Source: a virus
IMG/VR virus record: IMGVR_UViG_3300042301_001937
Span: 1 to 64,000 of that record
DNA length: 64,000 bases
Strand: one strand, 5' to 3'
The notes under the pieces are model-generated. The model worked only from the letters and a program-made list of their open reading frames with translations. It did no database searches and was not told where the DNA came from. Shown in pieces: positions 38,801 to 48,162 of this stretch. Numbering within the stretch: position 1 is the stretch's first letter; the number at the start of each line of letters is the position of its first letter. The translations under genes were made by a program, and so were the position numbers.

Positions 38801-39651
38801 TTAGCTAAGTTATGTTTATGTCTAGCATAGAAAGCTTTCTTTCTTTCTGGATCATTAGGATGTTGACCTAAATTACTATCACCAAAATATTTCTTAGTGC
38901 CATCAGGACCAATAACGACATGGGTTTTACCTTTACGTTCACTTGAACGTTTAACTACATAACCACCACCACCGTATTCATTTGAAGTTGAATCCATTTC
39001 ATCATGCATATCATCTAAAATAGGTAATACTCTTCCTATAGGTACATTTTTTGTAGTTTTTAAACTTTTAATTCCTTGACCAAATTTACCTACCATTGGT
39101 AAACTACCTAATATTTCAATAGGTAAATTATTCCAATCTTTATTTTCAATAGTTTTAATTAAATCAGGATAATTTGTTGTTCCAGTAGGATCTAACCATG
39201 AGATTAAATTAGCAGAAATGTTTGAACCTCCATAAGGAGAATTTTTAACACTAGTATATGAATTTAAATTATCAGAATTAGGCCTAATAACTTCTGTATT
39301 TAATTTTATTTTTTTAGAGTTTTTAGGTGGTTTAGTGCTATAATTATTTTTGTCTAAAGATAAATCGTCAGTAATATAACCTCCTTCTTCATGTTGAGCT
39401 TTAATCTTAGCTTCTTGTTCTAACATTTGTTTAGTAGGTTTCTTTCCAGAACCACGATTAGCACGAATATTATCCCAAAGACCACGTTGAGAATAACTAC
39501 CATCTGCTCTTTTAATCATACCACCATTTTTGTATTCATGCAATGCATTGTAATCTTCTGGATGGGCAGCAGCAAAAGATTCTTCTGTTGGGTATTTTTT
39601 ATGGAATTGATCCATAGTTAACCCGTGTTTTTTTAATATTTTATTTATCAT
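35815..39651 (-). CDS. 1278-aa virion protein with beta-barrel-like segments and GG boxes
   Basis: A modular protein. At least ten GG boxes are spread through it (YKNGGMIKRADG, FAVGGMVQYPDGG, FAEGGLMKYDMGG, FAQGGTIGSW). A basic module near residues 417-473 (GGIHIKPENKGKFTAWAK, then GMGVQEAASHVMANKGKY) resembles a small domain seen in other large viruses and phages. Residues about 482-758 alternate polar/hydrophobic residues like outer-membrane beta-strands (NAGLNANLGFN, NVGLNLNYDRN, FNAGVRYNIG). A Gly/Ala-rich hydrophobic stretch (GAATGAALGPYGALAGAVIGG) and a GPSHDEGGIEVALPEGTKVF module lie near the C-terminus. It is likely ejected or part of the entry channel. It overlaps the upstream gene by ATGA. 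Confidence 0.65.
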   Translation of the reverse strand: MINKILKKHGLTMDQFHKKYPTEESFAAAHPEDYNALHEYKNGGMIKRADGSYSQRGLWDNIRANRGSGKKPTKQMLEQEAKIKAQHEEGGYITDDLSLDKNNYSTKPPKNSKKIKLNTEVIRPNSDNLNSYTSVKNSPYGGSNISANLISWLDPTGTTNYPDLIKTIENKDWNNLPIEILGSLPMVGKFGQGIKSLKTTKNVPIGRVLPILDDMHDEMDSTSNEYGGGGYVVKRSSERKGKTHVVIGPDGTKKYFGDSNLGQHPNDPERKKAFYARHKHNLANNPYFRAFARKTWAEGGEIDDEFDQYADGGKTGMMKARMALDAHFGNPAAKRMVSANPKTGMTPEGIGTHYMTSMGNYAIPLLQDFGDANLRLVDGMTPSKEDMRFESPEDAEYFAQHYKEIAPMMKNFKEYKYGGIHIKPENKGKFTAWAKSHGMGVQEAASHVMANKGKYSSTIVKRANFAKNAAKFKHAEGGEVEPNNTFGLTGNYSRNPNPKAVESNYKLAADYQRKLGNFNAGLNANLGFNHTLPLNTDGFNGAPMIRPDANVGLNLNYDRNNSNFSGNFNYNPMNQGINAEVSYKKKFAVGGMVQYPDGGSTGLLQSYYDSQGGPGFKGGVFGGGYLKGDVNRLGYNASAGLNLNPVMLGVGYGNMMGKDMPFLEGQITPSLGSFGSRRGPQGNVYGVAAGKYYADPNQMAALEKNLMDPNASAVMGRAGLGVNLKPSYRSKFGFSGEGGYDMVNDQPYFNAGVRYNIGDGGNTNGCGRGPKHKSYGRLDFAEGGLMKYDMGGPTLKDIEAAKVTTPATTTPKTGLTTYQGGMQKTPTGQSNAFSNNQFNLTDKLVTDYAKQHNLPTDNNANFQSAQLKMLQGTPQGQALLDKMNSTFGATKAGKYDDGILGARTQYLIQNDNIANPSKPNGYGQTWTKSIDANGNTVLTGRDGTVKVLPKKADSSAVASTLANDMLTRRVPLATKAMGGTIGRSLKKYGDAGTVTTAGDATNPQTTSNGMFEVVGKGKGWKNPNLASAGIGAGAQIAELALSKVPNNEYTDDEGNVVGSSTNTWAGIGKGAAQGAATGAALGPYGALAGAVIGGAMGYFNSAEEEEAAKKAQVESNNRISLKRIRGKANESAGLTQTMGTQLYPYGGSINTDQEGANAELELNEQFMLPGGEVGQVNGPSHDEGGIEVALPEGTKVFSDRLKLNGKTYAEHAKKINNKIRSLDRKPDSVAKANTEMLFNQQLNNLFNTQEEYKSQRDANFAQQFAQGGTIGSWEIIED

Positions 39652-42600
39652 CTTTTACCTAATAAATTAGTTTGCATAGGTTCAGGTGTTATAAATACAC
39701 TATCTCCTACATTTATGTTAGCGTCATTTTTATCTAACCAACCAGTTGGAATGTTAATACAGCCATAAGAAAATAACTTTTGTTTAATTTTAGGGTCATT
39801 AAGAATAGCCATTCTTCTTGCATATTCTTCATCGTCATTTCCTTTACCCCAAGCATCATGTAAAGCTGTAGCTGTACCTGCTTCATTAGGTTGACCGTAT
39901 ATATAAGTTTTGTTACCGTAACCTGATTTTGGACTGTTTTTTCTTTCTTCCCAAATAGCATAAGAACCAGCTGGAGTAGTAGCTTTTAATTTATTACTTT
40001 TTGCCGATTTATGTGCATCAGCTGTATTAGGAAAATCACCTTTAGCCATACCTCTACCTGCAACAATTTGATCAACTAATTTATGGTTGTTGTCAAATAA
40101 ATATAACGTACTATTTTCTTTAGAATAAATACTATACTTACCTTTAAAACTTGCCCAAGCTGGATTTTTAGATTTTTCTTCTAATACTTGTAAAGCATCC
40201 GAAGGTAATTTAGAAGTAGATTTAGTAATATTAGTTACAGTACTTTTTTGCAAAGGTTTAACAGGTGTAGATTCTATTTTAGTTTCTACTTTATGTGCTG
40301 ACTCTACAATAGGTTTAACTGTTTTAGGTAAAGTTCTTTTATCAACTGCAGATGGTGCCGCAATATGAGTACCACTAGTAGTATTTAGTAAAGGTTGTTT
40401 TACAGGTTTTGCAGATGGAGCAGTTGGTATTGGAGCAGCAATAGTAGGTTCAACCATTTCTACAGTTGGATCAGGTAATCTACTTGGTGCCATTTCTGGA
40501 GCAACTTCTGTATTATTATCAGTACTATATAAAGGAACTTGGTTAGCCATAAATTGAGGAGGTCTTTGAGATATCAAAGGTCTACCTTGTATTCCACCTT
40601 CATCAAATTTATTTAAATGAGTTAATAATTCTTCTTCATCATTAATAGATGTAAGATAATCACTAACTTCTTTATTAAAGTTACCTAAATTTAAATTTTC
40701 ATACAACTGCATAACATGATTAGATGTTGCTTTTTCTTTAGGTTTTAAATTTAATTGAGACCTTAAATTAGATACAACTCCACCTTTAGCATAAGTATCT
40801 AAATTTGGATTGTTTGATATATAGCCTCCAAACGGTTTCATTACACCATATACAGTTTTTGGATCACCATAATAACCAACTGCTCTACCTGAATTAACAA
40901 AATTTTCCCATGCTCCTTTTGAAGACGATGTTTGAGAATTAAAACCAGGTTTTACTCTACCTAAATTTAATTCTTTAAGATACTCATTTATAGATTCATA
41001 AGCTTTTGTACCTTTTCTTGGAGTTCTATCTGCAAATACAGTTCCTGTAGTATTAGTCATTTCTAAACCAGGTATTTGTTGAAAATAACTTTGATTAGCA
41101 ATATCTTCTACATCACCTTTCCATTGTCCAGGTTTTAATCTAATTCCCCAATTAGAAGTACCTGCATCTAATTTATATTCAGGAGATAATTTTTGATATA
41201 TAGTAGCTTTTAATACATCTTCAGCATGTTGTCTTTCATTAAATCTTGAATTATTTAAACTTATATCTCCAGTAGTAAATCTCCATTTACCGTCTTCTTG
41301 TTTTAATCCTAAATGATTATTAATATAATTATCATAATCATTATGATACATATCCCAATGTTGTTGTTGAGAAGGAGTTAAATTTCTTTTTAAAGTTTGT
41401 TCTGGTGTTTCAAAAATTAAGTAACCATGTTCGTTTGATCCTTTTTGTAATCCTTTTATTTTATATTGTACCCCTGATTTGTTATTTTTAGCTACTATTT
41501 CATTTAGTTTATCTACATTTTGATTAAATAAATCAATATATTCTTCATTAGTTAAATCAGTTAAATTATCTAATTTATAAGAATTATTTGGAATGTAATT
41601 TACAATATCTCCGTTAGGTTTTAAAACTGTATTTTTAAATTCATTTTCTGACATTTTAGAAACAACATCTTTATTTTTAGATAATGTTTTTTCTAATAGT
41701 TCTTCTTTAGTTAACCCTGATTTATTAATTAATGCAGGTTTTACTAAAGTTTCTGTTCTTGGAATTAAAACATTATTATAACTAGGTTGATTTGCTATAC
41801 GTGAACTTAAACCATTTAAAAAAGTTTGTATTCTACTAGAATTATCAATATTTCTAGGAATATTTTGAATAGCGTAATCATTAATATTTCTATTTACAAG
41901 TCTATTTCTAGCATAACTATTATCAGCAAGTCTATTTCTTGTATAATCAGAAGCATTTTGAAGGCTATTAAATGATGATGGATAATCATCAATATTACCT
42001 ACCCCATGTAATTTTAATAAATTTGCTTCTTCAAGATTTAATCTATCGTCCGAAGTATGGTAAATATTTCTTGCACGTTCTAACGGTAAATGTTCAGGAT
42101 AAGGTATTTGAACATCATCTGCAAAATCACTAATAAAATCTCTTACATTTTCAGTTCTTTGTCTTTTTAAAAGATTTGGATTATACATATTAAGGTTATA
42201 TATATCTGATCTAACGGGTATTTGAGTTAAAGCATTACCTGCACGTTCATAATTTTGTGGTAACCCTGCTCCAAATTCTGTTAAAATTCTTTTTTCAGGA
42301 CGAGTTAATAATCTATCAGAATTATGATAAATATTTCTAATTTCTTCTAAATTATTTGAAGCTTTATTTTTTAATAAATTTGAAGCAGTTTTTTTAAATG
42401 CGGCTTTACCTAAAACTTTACCTACAGTTAAAGGTATATTTAATGCTTCTATAGCATCTAGTACTTCAAGACTTGCGTCTTGTAATCCACCTCTACCAGT
42501 AGTTTGACCAGTTTTAGAATTTATTTCATACTGCTCAGGAGACGTAGCAAAATTTCTACCTTGAAGAATATCTTTAGGTTTTTGAAAAGTAGGTGTATAA

Positions 42601-42674
42601 TTAGTCCTTGTTGCATCTTGTGGTGCAGTAGTAGAAGGATATTTAGGACCTTTAAATTTCTCTAACCAAGCCAT
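39648..42674 (-). CDS. 1008-aa virion protein with C-terminal L,D-transpeptidase-like domain
   Basis: The C-terminal 170 residues fit a YkuD-type domain: TPAGSYAIWEER, TALHDAWG (H939) and FSYGCINIP with nucleophile C972, matching the HxnS(H/Y)GC pattern. It may remodel or cut peptidoglycan cross-links during entry. The N-terminal half has two related segments beginning NIYHNSD and NIYHTSD (near residues 110 and 205), then Asn/Arg-rich helical sequence. Central GG boxes (TYAKGGVVSN, KFDEGGIQG) link it with its two neighbours. A Pro/Thr/Lys-rich linker precedes the enzyme domain. Start and stop overlap neighbours by one to four bases. Confidence 0.75.
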   Translation of the reverse strand: MAWLEKFKGPKYPSTTAPQDATRTNYTPTFQKPKDILQGRNFATSPEQYEINSKTGQTTGRGGLQDASLEVLDAIEALNIPLTVGKVLGKAAFKKTASNLLKNKASNNLEEIRNIYHNSDRLLTRPEKRILTEFGAGLPQNYERAGNALTQIPVRSDIYNLNMYNPNLLKRQRTENVRDFISDFADDVQIPYPEHLPLERARNIYHTSDDRLNLEEANLLKLHGVGNIDDYPSSFNSLQNASDYTRNRLADNSYARNRLVNRNINDYAIQNIPRNIDNSSRIQTFLNGLSSRIANQPSYNNVLIPRTETLVKPALINKSGLTKEELLEKTLSKNKDVVSKMSENEFKNTVLKPNGDIVNYIPNNSYKLDNLTDLTNEEYIDLFNQNVDKLNEIVAKNNKSGVQYKIKGLQKGSNEHGYLIFETPEQTLKRNLTPSQQQHWDMYHNDYDNYINNHLGLKQEDGKWRFTTGDISLNNSRFNERQHAEDVLKATIYQKLSPEYKLDAGTSNWGIRLKPGQWKGDVEDIANQSYFQQIPGLEMTNTTGTVFADRTPRKGTKAYESINEYLKELNLGRVKPGFNSQTSSSKGAWENFVNSGRAVGYYGDPKTVYGVMKPFGGYISNNPNLDTYAKGGVVSNLRSQLNLKPKEKATSNHVMQLYENLNLGNFNKEVSDYLTSINDEEELLTHLNKFDEGGIQGRPLISQRPPQFMANQVPLYSTDNNTEVAPEMAPSRLPDPTVEMVEPTIAAPIPTAPSAKPVKQPLLNTTSGTHIAAPSAVDKRTLPKTVKPIVESAHKVETKIESTPVKPLQKSTVTNITKSTSKLPSDALQVLEEKSKNPAWASFKGKYSIYSKENSTLYLFDNNHKLVDQIVAGRGMAKGDFPNTADAHKSAKSNKLKATTPAGSYAIWEERKNSPKSGYGNKTYIYGQPNEAGTATALHDAWGKGNDDEEYARRMAILNDPKIKQKLFSYGCINIPTGWLDKNDANINVGDSVFITPEPMQTNLLGKR

Positions 42675-43072
42675 TACTTCAAGTTTTTAAGTTTATATAA
42701 AGCAGCATATATTTCTTTTTGAATAGTATCAAGTTCATTTTGAACCCAACTATCTGGAAACATAGTATAGCTATCTTCTACAAATTTAGCTAATTCTTCT
42801 AAAAAAGTCACTATGGTATTGTATTCACTTTGAGGAACAATGATTTCTACTATACCATATTTACCTTGCCATGATTCAATTAATCCGTCAGTTAAATCCA
42901 ATAATTCGTCATAAAGATCGTTTAAAACCTTATGTTCCCATCCAGATCCTAATTGGCCAGGACTTGTAGGACGTAAATGACGTGTATGTAAAATATCACG
43001 TGCTTGAAATAATTTGCCAAAAAACATGCTTGGGGTACTTTTTGGTGTTGATTTTTTTAATAGAATTGCCAT
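42674..43072 (-). CDS. Dps/ferritin-like four-helix phage protein (DUF5856-like)
   Basis: A 132-residue helical protein. The segment ARDILHTRHLRPTSPG, then HKVLNDLYDELLDLTDGLIE and SWQGKYG, resembles a widespread phage family with a Dps-like four-helix fold. In that family a helix rich in His and acidic residues could bind metal. Its function in phages is unknown. It is locked by one-base overlaps between the muzzle-like gene and the transpeptidase gene. Confidence 0.55.
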   Translation of the reverse strand: MAILLKKSTPKSTPSMFFGKLFQARDILHTRHLRPTSPGQLGSGWEHKVLNDLYDELLDLTDGLIESWQGKYGIVEIIVPQSEYNTIVTFLEELAKFVEDSYTMFPDSWVQNELDTIQKEIYAALYKLKNLK

Positions 43073-46000
43073 TATCTTATATTTTTAATTTTAATGCCTG
43101 AAATATCTAATAGATTTAATTTAGGTTTTTTAGTTACAATGCTAGCTGCTGTTATAGTAGTATTAGTACCTAAACTTGCAGAAGTAAAAGGTAAAGTATT
43201 ATAAAATTTCATACCGTAACTACTACCTCCTCCATAAATTACAACACCATAAATTACAAAATCTTGTCCTAATAAATCACAACTAAATTTTAAAACGTCT
43301 CCTATATTTATTGTTTCAGCTATATTTAAAACTATATCTGAAGTAGAACTAATGTTATCTTGAGCTACATCATTTGGTACAATATAAGAAGAAGACATTA
43401 TAGTTAATGGTGTTTCTTTAGACAAAACATATTTAAATCTAATTCCAAACCAGTAATCTACCAGACGTTTTAATTTAGTCCAATGTTTATTAACAACTAT
43501 ATTAGCATCTATAAACGGTCTGTACCAAACATTATTATTGACCACTTTAGTAGAATTGTTTAAAGTATAATCTCTAAAATCGTTATTAGACCAATAACCT
43601 TCTACGTTTCTAGAATTACTTTGATTAACGATATTTGAGATTTTACTTATTTGATAACTATCATAAGCTTGTAAAGAATCAAATGTTTGTAGCACTTCTT
43701 CATTACTTGCAATGTCTAAAGCTTTAGTTTTCCATTGTACAGACATTAATCTGCTAACTTCTTTACCGTTTATAATAGGTTCAATAGTTAACGTGCCTCT
43801 AGAATCAGTAATGTTTTCTAATGCTTTGCTACCACCGTAACTTAATAAATAAGGATACTCTTTCTTGTTTTGTTCAAAAGCTACTTTATTGTGTTGAGAC
43901 CAAAACTTCAATTGATTAGAAAAATAGGTATCTTGAGAATTTTCATACCAGCTTACAAAACCATCATATTCAGGATAATAAGCTAAAGTAAATCTATCTT
44001 CTGTAAAATATGTAGGGTTGTTAAAATATATTTCACTTCCATAACATAAAGTAGTACCGTCAGTATAAAATTGTACGATATCTGTACCTGCACCTGCAGC
44101 TTTAGCATATAGTTTTCCTTCAAACATAAACAAAGCTCCTACACCCCAATCATTTTCAAAATTATCAATATCAAAATAACCATAGAAATTTGTAGTAAAT
44201 GTCGATGTTACAGTAATATCTTTTTTAGTCAACAAAAACCTTTTGTATAAAGGATCAAATCCAGATATGTAACCATAAAATATAGAATCTTGACCATCAA
44301 AATAAAAACCATCGTAATTATATATTTTAAGCCAATTGTCTGAATTAGTAGGATTAGCTGTATTGGCATTTACAAGTGATAAATAAATAGCATTATTATA
44401 GACAACAGAAGAACCTTGAATATAAGTAGATCCTGAAACATAATTACTGGTTAAAGTAAAAATCCGATCTCTTAAATAATTTTCAAAATTTAATTTAATG
44501 TTAGTTAAAGAAAATATTTTAACACCATTATTCGAAATAGCTGAAACTTTTTCTCCGTAAAGTATAATACTTGCTGAATTTACGTCAACATAAAATACCC
44601 CGTATTGGTTGGTAATAGAAGAAAACTGATGTTTTAATCCTGCATAACCAGTATCAGTTAAAATAACATCTTTAGCTGGATAGTCAAATAAATCTCCTGC
44701 ACCTAAATAAGCTTCAGAAGAATCTGTTTTCATCCTATCTTTAGTAGCTGTTCTTTTTAAAGTATGGCTATGTTGAATAACTAAAGCGTTACCAAAATTA
44801 GTAATGTTATTAATTTCACCTTTAGATTTTTCTACATCCGTATATTCATTAGGTAAGAAAATCCTAAGATTATCTTGTACAGATTCTGGATTGTCTACTG
44901 CAGATCTAGCTATTCTGGTAGGAAAACTGTCTATTTTAGTAGATAAAAATGAATGAATAATAGGAGCACGTAAATCGTTAACTGAAGTGTAATCTCTATT
45001 ATAACCGTAGTAGTTAGCAAAACCGTTAGGTAATAAAGGTACTCTTAAAACTGAAACATAATCAGATTTAGGATAGTAAATATCGTAAGTACCTGTTCCT
45101 TGATGTTTATAATTAACATTTGAAACTGTTTCTAAATATGCTGAATACAAAGTAATAAACTGCATAGAAGTATAAATAGTACTAGGTGTAAAATATCCTT
45201 GATTATAAGCATATACTAAATCACTAGCAGATCTGTAAGAATCTAATGATTGAAATGTATCTCCACCATAAAAATGACTTGATGGATCAAATCCTGTACT
45301 AAAAGCAGATGCGTCTAATGTTTCAATGTATCCAGTATCTACTAATTCTTGAGTATAATAACTAGGATACATATTTGGTTTTAATGAACAAATATTACCT
45401 TTTAAAATAGAAGAATCATAAGGATCTTCTGAAGGAAGTGTAAAATTTAATTGTTGATTACCAGTATAACAATTTGCTTCTATGTTATTTGCCGTTTCTA
45501 TACTTACACAAGTTTCTCCAAGATAATGAGTTGTATCATAAGTAAAATCTAATAAACCTGCATTAGGGGGATGATGTCCACTACCTGTAGTCCAAGTAGA
45601 ATCTGGATTATATATAGGTAAGCTTTCAGTTAATTTAGCATTAGTAAATCTTCTAATGTAAGAAGATTTTTTCTGATCAGCTACTGATTCTTCAAAACAA
45701 TAAAATCTAGCATCTGCTGCTCTAGGATCATTACCTATATTATTATTCCAAGCTGAAGTTCCTACAGATCCCCAATAATCTAATTGTGTAGATACATTTT
45801 TAAATGCTTTAAAATGTGTAGCTGAAGATACATCTAAATTAGAAGAAGAAATATCAAAAGGACTCATTCTAAATCTATTTAACCGTCTATACATAAATCT
45901 ACTAACTGAAGGAGAGTAATCAGAATAAAACTCCATTGAATTATTAAACGATAAACTAAATACACCTTCTTCAAGTCTATCTTGTCCATCATAAGTTAAA

Positions 46001-48162
46001 TAAAAATCATGTATTATTAATGATTGTCCTAAAACACTCCTATTTAAATTAGTTCTTTTAGCGTAATATATTTTAATTTTATCTATTTCATTTTCAAGTT
46101 CTGCAGGTAAAATTATATTAGAAATCTTTAATCCTAAATTAGCTGTTTGATAAATTTGAGCTGATTGCTGAATGTTTTCAGGACCAGGCATTTTATGATG
46201 TCTAATTTTTTGATTTTTAAAAGAAGCTGTATTACTACCACTTGAATTTTTTACATCCCAATCAGTAGTGTTGTCATAAGTTTCATCAGCATTTTCCCAA
46301 AACCCTAATTTTAAAGGAAGTGATAAAAGATTACCTTCTCCACAATCAAAAGCATGAAATACTTTAGAGTCAGAATTAATACTATATATTTCTCCAGCAG
46401 GTGAAATATCAGTAGAAGTTAATCCGTTAGTTACGTAATCATCTATAATAGGAGGTACGTAAAAAATACCAGGTAAATTATAACCTGATGAAATATTCCA
46501 TAAAGTTATAACTCCTAAATTAGCACCATTTACATATTTAACTGCTTCTACAGTATGAGTGTATGTAAAAAGTGGGGCTGTACCTGTTATATCAGTACTT
46601 AACACTTTTACGTAATAATACGATTCTGTACCTGCTAGATCATATTGTTTTAATAAAGCAATATCATTAGTAGCTAAACCACTACCATTAGCTGCATTTA
46701 CGTTATAAATTAATTGCAACGTAGTAGTATTAAAGGTGCCCCCTTCATTAGAAATATCAGTTAAACTACTAGAAAATCCTTCATCTTCATTTAATCTGTA
46801 AGTAGCTTGAATTGTATCAAGTCTTTCATCTTCATCAAACCTAAGTCTTATTCCAGCTGAATCACGTGCTATTACTCCACCTGTAATATCAGGTGCAGAA
46901 GCAGTTCCATCATAACTAACTCTTTCAGCTTGACGGCCTGGAATATGAAATGCTTCACTTTCCGTACCATCTTTATAAACTAATGTAGCATAAAGAGCAT
47001 ATACCTCATCATATTGAAAACAACGTTTAGTAAAGATTGCAGTTTCTGAGTGAAATGAAGTATTAAAAACACTTCTATCTTGAATTTCAATATAAGGTTC
47101 TACTTGAATATTGTTAATCCAAGGTTGAAGATTAGTTTTTAATTGTTCTTTTAAATTACCAATATATAATCTATTGTCTAATTGAGTAATAGTTTTAGCT
47201 ACCCAAGTAATTTTATTAATTAAAATATCTGTACTTGTTGTAGCTGCATTATCTAAAGATATAATTTCTCTAGTAAAAGTTCCAGTTGTATTAGGAAAAT
47301 ACCCTAAATCATAAGCAGCTAAAACTTGATTAATTTTAGTTATAACGTATAATTTTACATTAGGAAAATTAATGTCTGAACTAAAACTAATAGTAAAACT
47401 TTTACCTGTTAAGGTATTTGGTGGGCATCCATCATAGTTTTCAAGAGGAAATGGAGTTAACTCATTAACTATAGAAATAGGGTTAGATGGAAATGAAAGG
47501 TTAGTTTCATTAAAATTCTCATCTGCATAAGATGCTAATACGTAGTAAACTCCTGATTTTAAGTTACCTCCATTTTGAACTGAATCTAAATTAATCTTAA
47601 ATTGTTCAAAAGGTTTTAAAACGTATAATTTATTAAACTCATCAATGTCTGTACATTGAAAGTTAAGATCTACAACAGGTTCTGGAATATCAACATTTAT
47701 ATATCTTAATGGGTTTCTAAAATCTACCCAATAAACGGAAAATGTATTATCCGAGTTAATTTTATAACTACCTTGTATTTGTGTATTAAGATTCCAATTA
47801 AAATCAGTAACTCCTACTTTGTCTCTAATTAATACTCTGTAAGAATTGTCTGATGATATTACTCCAATTTCTCCTCTACAAAATCTACCTACAAGTTGTG
47901 TAGTTGGATCATTAGGGTCATAAAATTTAGATTCCCCTTCAATTACAGAAAATAATACCACAGAACCATTGCTAAGTGGAATTTTACCAATGCATGTAGC
48001 ACCTGGAGTTATTAACGTAGGATAATTAAAAAGTGGATAATTACCGTCTTCATTAGTAATACTTCCAACTTCTGAATTAATGTTTACATTAATATTCAAC
48101 CTTGATGTTTTATCAGGTTGATTTTGTGGATCACCATCTGTATTTAATAAAAAAGGCTGCAT
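43072..48162 (-). CDS. 1696-aa tail protein, probable crassvirus muzzle/stabilization protein
   Basis: A very long, beta-rich protein that begins MQPFLLNTDGDPQNQPDKTS and continues with many short strands rich in Tyr, Asn, Ser and Thr and almost no charged helices. This composition, the size and the position between ring-type genes and the cargo genes match the large distal tail protein of crAss-like phages (older name: tail stabilization protein). It has no signal peptide or enzyme motif. It likely forms the end of the short tail that holds and releases the ejected proteins. It shares one base with both neighbours. Confidence 0.6.
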   Translation of the reverse strand: MQPFLLNTDGDPQNQPDKTSRLNINVNINSEVGSITNEDGNYPLFNYPTLITPGATCIGKIPLSNGSVVLFSVIEGESKFYDPNDPTTQLVGRFCRGEIGVISSDNSYRVLIRDKVGVTDFNWNLNTQIQGSYKINSDNTFSVYWVDFRNPLRYINVDIPEPVVDLNFQCTDIDEFNKLYVLKPFEQFKINLDSVQNGGNLKSGVYYVLASYADENFNETNLSFPSNPISIVNELTPFPLENYDGCPPNTLTGKSFTISFSSDINFPNVKLYVITKINQVLAAYDLGYFPNTTGTFTREIISLDNAATTSTDILINKITWVAKTITQLDNRLYIGNLKEQLKTNLQPWINNIQVEPYIEIQDRSVFNTSFHSETAIFTKRCFQYDEVYALYATLVYKDGTESEAFHIPGRQAERVSYDGTASAPDITGGVIARDSAGIRLRFDEDERLDTIQATYRLNEDEGFSSSLTDISNEGGTFNTTTLQLIYNVNAANGSGLATNDIALLKQYDLAGTESYYYVKVLSTDITGTAPLFTYTHTVEAVKYVNGANLGVITLWNISSGYNLPGIFYVPPIIDDYVTNGLTSTDISPAGEIYSINSDSKVFHAFDCGEGNLLSLPLKLGFWENADETYDNTTDWDVKNSSGSNTASFKNQKIRHHKMPGPENIQQSAQIYQTANLGLKISNIILPAELENEIDKIKIYYAKRTNLNRSVLGQSLIIHDFYLTYDGQDRLEEGVFSLSFNNSMEFYSDYSPSVSRFMYRRLNRFRMSPFDISSSNLDVSSATHFKAFKNVSTQLDYWGSVGTSAWNNNIGNDPRAADARFYCFEESVADQKKSSYIRRFTNAKLTESLPIYNPDSTWTTGSGHHPPNAGLLDFTYDTTHYLGETCVSIETANNIEANCYTGNQQLNFTLPSEDPYDSSILKGNICSLKPNMYPSYYTQELVDTGYIETLDASAFSTGFDPSSHFYGGDTFQSLDSYRSASDLVYAYNQGYFTPSTIYTSMQFITLYSAYLETVSNVNYKHQGTGTYDIYYPKSDYVSVLRVPLLPNGFANYYGYNRDYTSVNDLRAPIIHSFLSTKIDSFPTRIARSAVDNPESVQDNLRIFLPNEYTDVEKSKGEINNITNFGNALVIQHSHTLKRTATKDRMKTDSSEAYLGAGDLFDYPAKDVILTDTGYAGLKHQFSSITNQYGVFYVDVNSASIILYGEKVSAISNNGVKIFSLTNIKLNFENYLRDRIFTLTSNYVSGSTYIQGSSVVYNNAIYLSLVNANTANPTNSDNWLKIYNYDGFYFDGQDSIFYGYISGFDPLYKRFLLTKKDITVTSTFTTNFYGYFDIDNFENDWGVGALFMFEGKLYAKAAGAGTDIVQFYTDGTTLCYGSEIYFNNPTYFTEDRFTLAYYPEYDGFVSWYENSQDTYFSNQLKFWSQHNKVAFEQNKKEYPYLLSYGGSKALENITDSRGTLTIEPIINGKEVSRLMSVQWKTKALDIASNEEVLQTFDSLQAYDSYQISKISNIVNQSNSRNVEGYWSNNDFRDYTLNNSTKVVNNNVWYRPFIDANIVVNKHWTKLKRLVDYWFGIRFKYVLSKETPLTIMSSSYIVPNDVAQDNISSTSDIVLNIAETINIGDVLKFSCDLLGQDFVIYGVVIYGGGSSYGMKFYNTLPFTSASLGTNTTITAASIVTKKPKLNLLDISGIKIKNIR

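Noticed and set aside
39734-39961. 75-aa minus-strand frame
   Set aside because: Antiphase shadow of the L,D-transpeptidase domain, which has intact catalytic motifs in its own frame.
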